Assembly: GCA_027449905.1 (NCBI GenBank)
Contig: DAIDKT010000101.1
Coordinates: 26,730 to 90,729 of the forward strand
Source: Legionellales bacterium
GTDB lineage: Bacteria > Pseudomonadota > Gammaproteobacteria > Legionellales > Legionellaceae
DNA length: 64,000 bases
Direction: 5' to 3'
The notes below the pieces were generated by a model. It ran no database searches, had not been told where the DNA came from, and worked only from the letters and a program-made list of their open reading frames with translations. A program made the position numbers and the translations under genes. Within the stretch, counting starts at the first letter, position 1; the number at the start of each line of letters is the position of its first letter. Positions 37,216 to 43,626 of this stretch are shown piece by piece.

Positions 37216-37317
37216 ATGAAAATAACTTCCATCTTATTTATAACCATGATCTTGCTGTGTTCATGCGGGCAAAGAGGCCCTCTTTATCTGCCAGAACCAA
37301 CACCGCAAAAACATTGA
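37216..37317 (+). CDS. lptM: Small lipoprotein LptM (YifL type)
   Basis: A 33-residue lipoprotein. After a short hydrophobic signal (MKITSILFITMILL) comes the lipobox LCSC, then GQRGPLYLPEP, which is the diagnostic LptM/YifL motif. In E. coli LptM binds the LPS translocon LptDE and helps its oxidative maturation. GAGGT lies upstream of the ATG. It is 8 bases before dapF, the same order as yifL-dapF in E. coli. Confidence 0.88.
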   Translation: MKITSILFITMILLCSCGQRGPLYLPEPTPQKH

Positions 37318-37325
37318 GACCCAAC

Positions 37326-38165
37326 ATGACAATTCAATTTACGAAAATGCATGGTCTAGGCAACGACTTCATGGTCATTGATGGTGTCCGACAATCCATC
37401 AAACTCTCACCAGTACAAATTTCAGCCTGGAGTCGTCGTGACACCGGGATTGGTTTCGACCAATGTTTATTAATTGAGCCGAGCCAAGAAGCAGGCATCG
37501 ATTTTTTTTATCGAATTTTTAATGCCGATGGACACGAGGTTGGTCAATGTGGCAATGGCGCTCGATGCTTGGCTCTTTTTGTACAAAGAGCTGGTTTAAG
37601 CACCAAAAAAGATTTGTATGTGGCGACAAATACCACGAAGATGCGATTAACCATTCATGCAAATGAAACAGTCACCGTCGCATTCGATAAACCTCGACTC
37701 GAACCAAAAGACATTCCTCTTCTGGTTCCAAACCAAAAAACTTGGTACTCGATTCAATTATCCAATCAACAATTTTATGACATCCATGCTATCAATGTCG
37801 GTAACCCCCATGCCATTGTTTTGGTTAAAAACTTATCAAAAATCGGGGTGCAATCGATTGGAAAAGAAATCAGTGAGCACGCCCTCTTTCCCGAACAAAC
37901 AAATGTTGAATTTATGCATATTATTAATTCAGAACAAATTGAACTGCGCGTTTATGAGCGCGGTACTGGCGAAACACGGGCTTGTGGGAGTGGTGCAGTT
38001 GCGGCCGTCGCAGTTGGTAGACTCTTTCATCAGCTAGCGCCTGCAGTGACTGTGAAGTTACCTGGCGGAGAGTTATTGATCAAATGGCCTGATCTGGATC
38101 AGGCTATTTTATTAACTGGTTCAGCGAATTTTGTTTATGACGGGATTGTCGAAAATTGCAGATAA
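37326..38165 (+). CDS. dapF: Diaminopimelate epimerase
   Basis: DapF of 279 residues converts LL- to meso-diaminopimelate for peptidoglycan and lysine. The start MTIQFTKMHGLGNDFMVID is the conserved one and fixes the ATG at 37326. The two catalytic Cys are in GQCGNGARC and TRACGSGA. It is co-transcribed with lptM and converges with the acyltransferase gene. Confidence 0.96.
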   Translation: MTIQFTKMHGLGNDFMVIDGVRQSIKLSPVQISAWSRRDTGIGFDQCLLIEPSQEAGIDFFYRIFNADGHEVGQCGNGARCLALFVQRAGLSTKKDLYVATNTTKMRLTIHANETVTVAFDKPRLEPKDIPLLVPNQKTWYSIQLSNQQFYDIHAINVGNPHAIVLVKNLSKIGVQSIGKEISEHALFPEQTNVEFMHIINSEQIELRVYERGTGETRACGSGAVAAVAVGRLFHQLAPAVTVKLPGGELLIKWPDLDQAILLTGSANFVYDGIVENCR

Positions 38166-38178
38166 CTGGGTTTTCAAG

Positions 38179-39003
38179 TTAAATTTTCCATCGCTTATGT
38201 AACCACATCCACTGCTCAGGATGTGCTAAAATAATCCGTTCTAGTGCTTGATTATAAGCCAGCGTATTTCGATAAATGGATTCTTGCGTGGTTTCATATT
38301 CTTGCCATTCTATCGGCTCATAAAACTCCAAAACATGCTTGCCATTGGGTAGGCGATATCCCGCTGCAGGAACAACTGGTATGCCCGTATGTCGAGAAAT
38401 ACTGGCTAAACTTCGATAGGTGCCTGCCTTTTTCCCAAAAAACTCAACAGCCACTCCATCACGATTTTGCAACGTTGCATGTTGATCCAGGACAAAAACA
38501 ACTGCATGGTTTTTATCTAAGGCATCTTTGACCAGGTGCATCGCATGTTGTTTAGGAATAACATGTAAGCCCGCTTTAAAATATCGACGAAATAAAATTC
38601 GCTCAATTGTCTTGTTACCCAAAGTTTTTCGAATAAAGTGAAAATGCCCTTGGTATTGTTTAAAGTTCAAAATGCCGCCCAGAGGCGCAAACTCCCAACT
38701 GCCAAAATGACCGGTAACGACCAGCACACCTCGTTTTTTGGCTGCAATATCTAATAAGTATTGATAACCACGCACCTCTACTTGATCACACAATGACTGT
38801 TCACTGAGAAATCGAATATGAATGGTTTCCCGAATGCATGTCGCGAGATGAGAGTAAAAAGCTTGAGCCAAACGAACTTTTTGTTTTGGTGTAATTGAAT
38901 CCCCATAAACTTGATTGATGTTCGCAACGACCACCCGACGCCGGTATGGCAAAAAGTGATATATAAATTTACCCGTGAGGGTGATTGGAAGATGCTTCAT
39001 CAC
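38179..39003 (-). CDS. LpxL/HtrB-type lysophospholipid acyltransferase
   Basis: An acyltransferase of 274 residues of the lipid A late acyltransferase family. The HX4E-type motif is GHFGSWEFAP near residue 98; RRVVVANINQVYGD near the start and HPEQWMWLHKRWK at the C-terminus are typical. It begins inside the end of the preceding ketosynthase gene (35-base overlap) and closes the five-gene cluster, where LpxXL sits in rhizobial clusters. By that context it may attach a very long acyl chain to lipid A (inference). The N-terminal membrane helix common in LpxL is short or missing. Confidence 0.85.
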   Translation of the reverse strand: MMKHLPITLTGKFIYHFLPYRRRVVVANINQVYGDSITPKQKVRLAQAFYSHLATCIRETIHIRFLSEQSLCDQVEVRGYQYLLDIAAKKRGVLVVTGHFGSWEFAPLGGILNFKQYQGHFHFIRKTLGNKTIERILFRRYFKAGLHVIPKQHAMHLVKDALDKNHAVVFVLDQHATLQNRDGVAVEFFGKKAGTYRSLASISRHTGIPVVPAAGYRLPNGKHVLEFYEPIEWQEYETTQESIYRNTLAYNQALERIILAHPEQWMWLHKRWKI

Positions 39004-40282
39004 ACGCCTGTATAATCAAACACGCATTCATACTACCAAACCCTCGATTTAGAATCATGGCATGGCCTTTATGATCCGATAGTGCCCTTGTTTCCTTGGT
39101 TGCATTCAATTCAGAACAATCAGAAGCCAACTGATTCAAATTAGCGATACCAGGCAAAGATTTCTGACGCAAAGCGTATACAGCCATGGTTGTATCCACG
39201 ACCCCTGAAGCACACAACGTATGCCCCATAGACCACTTGAATCCTGTCACTGGCACATCATATTGGTTAAAAACACGATTGATTGCACGTGCCTCACTGA
39301 TGTCTGAAATTTGATTCCCGTTACCGTGGGCGACAATAAAACCAATATCTCCCAAATGCACTTGCGCACGCGACAAGGCCAGGTTCAATAGGCGCTGCAT
39401 TTGCTCACCTTCGCTATCAATTGAAAACAAACCCTTGGCTTCGGTTAATGAAGCCCCGCCCATGATTTCTGCATAGCAAACTGCTTGTCTTGCTTCTGCG
39501 CTCATCTCACTTTCTAAAACCAACGCGCTGGCTCCTTCCGCTAAAATAGTACCATCATGCTGATGATCAAAAGGTTTTAAGTCGCGCTCACTCAACACAC
39601 CTAATTTATCATAATAATACTGAGCTTGCGGCTCCATACCCACATCATAAGCCACGACAACTGCACGAGAAATTTGTCCTGTTCTGATAGCATCATATGC
39701 TTCTAAAATAGCCTGCATGCCGCTAACAGCATGATTGGTGATATTATGATTCGGGCCTTTAAATCCATAGGTAATACCCGTATAAGCCAGTACATTATTG
39801 GGTAAAATACGCAACAACCACATGGGATGTACTTCGCTAAATAACTGTTCAGCAAAAGCTTTCATATCGCCATTGGTTTTTGCCAATAAAGGCAAAAAAT
39901 CATATTGCTGCAAGTATTTGTTTCCAGGCGATCCGACATAAACGCCAGTATCATCCAAGAATTCGTCTAATAAAATGGGGGCACCAGCCAGGGTATCGCG
40001 ATATCCCATTAATTGGCTGTGATCAACAGCTTGCACTGCTGCATTGATACCTAAGACATCTTGGCGAGAAATCACTTTCATTAATTTTCGATCAGGCAAC
40101 ATGCTCGCTGGTTTATAATCGAAGAGCTCTCCGGCCAAACGATTGGACCACGTTGACAAATCCCATTCCCTGCTTTCACGAATACCCTGAGTACCCATCA
40201 ACAAAGCTGACCAATTCTCATCCGCAGTCATTCCGGTTGCCGTTAGTGCGCTTAAACCGGTGATAAAAACCCGTTTGGCCAT
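38969..40282 (-). CDS. Ketosynthase-like protein without catalytic Cys (FabF1XL/CLF type)
   Basis: A thiolase-fold ketosynthase of 437 residues. The position of the active-site Cys holds Ala (A185, in NHAVSGMQAI where active enzymes have TACASG), while the two His motifs are kept (VAHGNGNQ and KWSMGHTLCASG). That is the pattern of a chain-length-factor partner rather than an independent condensing enzyme. ATG 40282 follows AGGAG; a TTG three codons earlier is also in frame. It overlaps the end of the active ketosynthase gene slightly, which fits a heterodimer made in equal amounts. Confidence 0.85.
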   Translation of the reverse strand: MAKRVFITGLSALTATGMTADENWSALLMGTQGIRESREWDLSTWSNRLAGELFDYKPASMLPDRKLMKVISRQDVLGINAAVQAVDHSQLMGYRDTLAGAPILLDEFLDDTGVYVGSPGNKYLQQYDFLPLLAKTNGDMKAFAEQLFSEVHPMWLLRILPNNVLAYTGITYGFKGPNHNITNHAVSGMQAILEAYDAIRTGQISRAVVVAYDVGMEPQAQYYYDKLGVLSERDLKPFDHQHDGTILAEGASALVLESEMSAEARQAVCYAEIMGGASLTEAKGLFSIDSEGEQMQRLLNLALSRAQVHLGDIGFIVAHGNGNQISDISEARAINRVFNQYDVPVTGFKWSMGHTLCASGVVDTTMAVYALRQKSLPGIANLNQLASDCSELNATKETRALSDHKGHAMILNRGFGSMNACLIIQACDEASSNHPHG

Positions 40283-40287
40283 TTTGT

Positions 40288-41580
40288 TCAACTCCTAAAC
40301 TCTGGATGCTTAAATAGCAGACAACTATTGGATCCACCAAATCCGAATGAATTTGATAAAACAACGCCTAAGGACTTCTCGCGCGGACCATCGACAACAT
40401 AATCTAAGTCACACGCTGGGTCCGGTGTGGTTAAATTGGCTGTTGGTGGAATTATTCCATGATGAATAGACAACACCGAAAAAACGGCTTCTAGGGCACC
40501 AGCTGCTGCAATTAAATGTCCTGTCTGCCCCTTCGTCGAGCTAACAGGCAAACGGTTTGCAAGTTCACCAAACACGGCTTTAATGGCATTGGTTTCACTT
40601 AAATCATTCATTTTTGTCGAGGTACCATGGGCATTGATATAATCAACATCGCTCGCTTTAACCCCGCCATCTTTGAGTGCTCGCTCAATTGCTTGGATAG
40701 CGCCATCCCCATTCGGATGTGAGTCAGTAATTCGATACGAACTTAAGGTGTTTCCCTCACCTGCTAATTCAGCATAAATCCGCGCACCTCGAGCCTGTGC
40801 ATGCTCCAACGATTCCAACATTAAAAAAGCAGCCCCCTCCCCTAAAACAAACCCATTCCGAGTTGCATCAAAAGGCCGACTGGCGCGAGTGGGCGTATCA
40901 TTATCAGTCGATAAAGCACCTAATAAACAGAAGCTAGATAGCCCAAGCGGTGTGATCATCGAATCAAAACCACCGGCCAACATATAATCGGCATCACCGC
41001 GGCGAATAACCCGCATCGCCAGTCCAAGTGCCTGACCACCAGAGGCACAAGCTGTGTGAACGGCACTGGCATAGCCTTGTATTCCAAATTGTTTAATTAA
41101 TAAGGCCAAACCGGTATTAGAAGTGGTGCTACCAAAATCATTGAGTCGATAAAAATCGGATGACTTTTTCTGTAAACTCTGCCAATTTATCACCCCATCC
41201 GGTGCACACGTTTGTTGAAACCGTTGTAAAAAATCAAACTCGGCAGTCATCATGCCACTACCTGTCACGATACCAAAACGTTCGGCATGATGGGTGGTGG
41301 CGTCAAATCCAGCATCTTGAACTGCTTGCAAGGCTGCATCTAATGCAAATAAAGTAAAACGTGAAGCAAAACGATTATGTTTATTTTTTAATAGTGGATT
41401 CGGACTAAAACCACGGACTTCTGCAGCAATCTGTGTTGGAAAAGCCTGGGCATCAAATTGTTGTATGTCTGACAAACCAGACTGACCCGCCAACAGTCCA
41501 GACCATGTTGCAGCAAGGTTATTCCCTAAAGGGGATACCACGCCCAATCCGGTAATAGCAACCTTGCGCTTGCTTATCAT
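40288..41580 (-). CDS. 3-oxoacyl-ACP synthase II-type (FabF2XL-like)
   Basis: An active-looking KAS II of 430 residues: Cys178 in HTACASGGQALG, His in NAHGTSTKMND and His in GQTGHLIAAAGALE. The N-terminus KVAITGLGVVSPLGNN is typical of FabF. It would elongate acyl chains on the dedicated carrier protein of this cluster, with the Cys-less neighbour as partner (inference). It overlaps the dehydratase gene by 4 bases (ATGA). Confidence 0.92.
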   Translation of the reverse strand: MISKRKVAITGLGVVSPLGNNLAATWSGLLAGQSGLSDIQQFDAQAFPTQIAAEVRGFSPNPLLKNKHNRFASRFTLFALDAALQAVQDAGFDATTHHAERFGIVTGSGMMTAEFDFLQRFQQTCAPDGVINWQSLQKKSSDFYRLNDFGSTTSNTGLALLIKQFGIQGYASAVHTACASGGQALGLAMRVIRRGDADYMLAGGFDSMITPLGLSSFCLLGALSTDNDTPTRASRPFDATRNGFVLGEGAAFLMLESLEHAQARGARIYAELAGEGNTLSSYRITDSHPNGDGAIQAIERALKDGGVKASDVDYINAHGTSTKMNDLSETNAIKAVFGELANRLPVSSTKGQTGHLIAAAGALEAVFSVLSIHHGIIPPTANLTTPDPACDLDYVVDGPREKSLGVVLSNSFGFGGSNSCLLFKHPEFRS

Positions 41581-42482
41581 ATATGCTGCTCTGCTATTAA
41601 AACGACCTGTATAACACAGATCCGTTTATTATTAACCTCTGTGTTATACAATAAAGTCAGTTGGGTTTCATCATGCTGTTTCACTGTTAAGGTGGTAACC
41701 AATTGATCACCTGGATAGACAAAATCTTTCATCTTAATCCGTTTAATTTCGGCTACGCGGTAATGATTGGCAAATCCAGCACCAAAACCAGCCCTGGCTA
41801 AAAATTCTCGAGCTAAATTCAGTTTACATTCAAGCAAAACCGTCAGTGGTAAGACCGGCTTGTTTGGAAAGTGATCTGGGAAATATGGCGCCATTCGGCT
41901 AATTCGTTTTGAGGCACGCAGTGAGACGCCTGGGTCACTTTCAAGCACATGATCAAACTGCATCGAGACTAAAAATTCAGGTGCAGTAGGCTGAATAAGC
42001 ACGTGATGCTCGCTTTGGTTGCCCGCATTAACCCACTCACCCGGTCGATAGATCTCTTTAAACTGATTTCGTACCACGTTTTCATCAATAAACTCATCCA
42101 TCGCTAACATGGGCCCTAAAGCACCATGGATGGCGAAAACCACTTGGTCACCAACACGCGCTACCCCGTGGTATTGGACAGCGGTCTCATCCAATGCATC
42201 GATAGTTGATTCTATCAACAAGGTTTCACCTACATGAACATTGCGATATAAACAAGCACTGGAAACCACACCAGCAACCGGGCGTTGTTTGAAATCACAA
42301 GCGCTCATCACATTCCAGGCGGCTAACTGCCCAAGTGTTTCACCAATCATGGAAGGCATGAACACCAAGCGCTTCTGCTCATCTGGACACAGATAAATAT
42401 CATCATAGGTGATGTGTTTCAATCCTGTAATGGATTGGCCTGGGGATAAGGAAAGAATTCTGTCAACAAACAAAAAACGCAT
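41577..42482 (-). CDS. Double-hotdog 3-hydroxyacyl-ACP dehydratase (FabZXL-like)
   Basis: A 301-residue protein made of two hotdog domains. The N-terminal one (about 1-140) starts FLFVDRILSLSPGQSITG and has FMPSMIGETLGQLAAW in place of the catalytic helix, without the usual His. The C-terminal one (about 165-301) has the FabA/FabZ signature HFPNKPVLPLTVLLE. A complete active site may therefore exist only in the C-terminal half. Single FabZ is about 150 residues, so this is a fusion or duplication. It lies 21 bases after the acyl carrier gene and is coupled to the ketosynthase. Confidence 0.82.
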   Translation of the reverse strand: MRFLFVDRILSLSPGQSITGLKHITYDDIYLCPDEQKRLVFMPSMIGETLGQLAAWNVMSACDFKQRPVAGVVSSACLYRNVHVGETLLIESTIDALDETAVQYHGVARVGDQVVFAIHGALGPMLAMDEFIDENVVRNQFKEIYRPGEWVNAGNQSEHHVLIQPTAPEFLVSMQFDHVLESDPGVSLRASKRISRMAPYFPDHFPNKPVLPLTVLLECKLNLAREFLARAGFGAGFANHYRVAEIKRIKMKDFVYPGDQLVTTLTVKQHDETQLTLLYNTEVNNKRICVIQVVLIAEQHI

Positions 42483-42503
42483 TTTAACTATTCACCTTTC
42501 AAT

Positions 42504-42914
42504 TTAAGCAATAACTTCGACCTCACGTTGCAAACTTGCAGCAACTACTAATTTACAAAACGTTTCAACTGTAAACAACATAGGGATTTCGCTGAGTTTC
42601 ATGGACGGCTTAAAGTACTCTGCTGGTATTTCGCTCAAATAATCCTTCAATGCTTGCATTCCAACGGATGTGATCACGCCCCCTTTCTCAAACTCGCTTT
42701 CAGACAAATCACCACGTGCATTTTTTTCTAATTGACCACGCGGAATTTTAATCCCAAACTCTTTTTCTAGTTGAAAAACTAAATCTAAAAAATCAATCGA
42801 CTCAGCTCCTAAATCAACAATTAATCGACTTGTTAAGGTAATTTCATCTTCATCCAGAACCAGAACATCAGCAATAATTTTTCGAACTTTGGGGTAAACA
42901 TTTTCTATATTCAT
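42504..42914 (-). CDS. Long acyl carrier protein (AcpXL-like)
   Basis: An acyl carrier protein of 136 residues, longer than normal AcpP (about 78) and than rhizobial AcpXL (about 92). The 4'-phosphopantetheine site is Ser39 in DLGAESIDFLDLVF; EKEFGIKIPRGQLEK and the following acidic stretch resemble AcpXL-type carriers. The C-terminal extension (about 75-136) includes GVITSVGMQALKDYL and LFTVETFCKLVV, probably closing helices. ATG 42914 is preceded by GAGGATC. It is the first gene of the lipid cluster. Confidence 0.87.
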   Translation of the reverse strand: MNIENVYPKVRKIIADVLVLDEDEITLTSRLIVDLGAESIDFLDLVFQLEKEFGIKIPRGQLEKNARGDLSESEFEKGGVITSVGMQALKDYLSEIPAEYFKPSMKLSEIPMLFTVETFCKLVVAASLQREVEVIA

Positions 42915-43223
42915 GTTCAGATCCTCACGGGTATAAAAGTATAAAAATATAGCGATGTTATCATAGAGTGGCTTGAGTCTCAATGCGCAAACAAAGGGTA
43001 CCAGCAATTCCTGTGCCAAGCAGGGATCCAGCTAGCAGATATCAAAACCTGTGGTATCTATTCACCACAAATCTTGACACCCGGTGAAACGTCAGATTTG
43101 GGTGCATGTTGAGCGAAAAGATCATAAAATTCTGGTGTGCTCTCAAGCCTCTTTCTGTCCGCATCATGCGCTTAAAGTAAAAAAATAGTTTCTTTTTTGG
43201 CGCGTTTATTGTAGAATTGGTTT

Positions 43224-43359
43224 GTACACGACAAAAATGATACTGTCTTTCCCGCGCAGGCGGGAATCTATTTTTTGTGTGGCATAATGCAGCTACCAGC
43301 ATGGATCCCCGCCTGCGCGGGGACGACAAATTTCTAGCCTTTTATTTTTTGTCGTGTGC
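43224..43359 (+). repeat. 136-bp CACGACAAAA element, copy 2
   Basis: It runs from GTACACGACAAAAATG to TTTTTGTCGTGTGC with 13- to 14-bp inverted ends, and two internal GC hairpins (CCCGCGCAGGCGGG, CCCCGCCTGCGCGGGG). Nearly identical to 54229-54364 and, inverted, to 63553-63688. A translated frame across it is a shadow. Confidence 0.9.
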
Positions 43360-43380
43360 AAAGGTAGAATTGAAAAAAAC

Positions 43381-43535
43381 GGTAACTGCCCAGGTTGTGG
43401 ATGATTTTGATTTAAATATAATCAAATTGATTACGTGTCATCCTGAACGCAGTGAAGGATCTCCCAAATTTGGCTCAAACCAAGTCAATTGGAGATCCTT
43501 CACTGCGTTCAGGATGACGTACCTGGGGGGTTACA
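43381..43535. repeat. Composite repeat with GTAACTGCCCAGGT ends, copy 2
   Basis: Its ends, GGTAACTGCCCAGGT at the left and ACCTGGGGGGTTAC at the right (43521-43534), are inverted. Nested inside is the GTCATCC palindrome (43437-43518). The left flank (TTGTGGATGATTTTGATT) matches, in inverted orientation, the right flank of the copy at 13471-13672. The 711-base gap between the carrier protein gene and the SET gene is filled mostly by this and the previous repeat. Confidence 0.7.
43437..43518 (-). repeat. GTCATCCTGAACGCAGTGAAGG inverted repeat, copy 2
   Basis: 82 bp with arms of about 30 bp, centre containing TTTGGCTCAAACC; the interior is the reverse complement of the copy at 13529-13612. Confidence 0.8.
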
Positions 43536-43626
43536 AAAAGCGTGATTGCATGGTCTAAATTATTTTTACCACCCACACAAATTACCAAATCCTGATGTCT
43601 CATAAAAGTCCTTCGTCGAGTTAATT

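Noticed and set aside
43042..43329. 95-residue frame on the minus strand
   Set aside because: It runs through the CACGACAAAA repeat and shows no family features; a chance frame in repeated DNA.
43277..43558. 93-residue frame on the plus strand
   Set aside because: It is a translation of the stacked repeats (43224-43535), like similar frames at 13439-13621 and 54172-54402.
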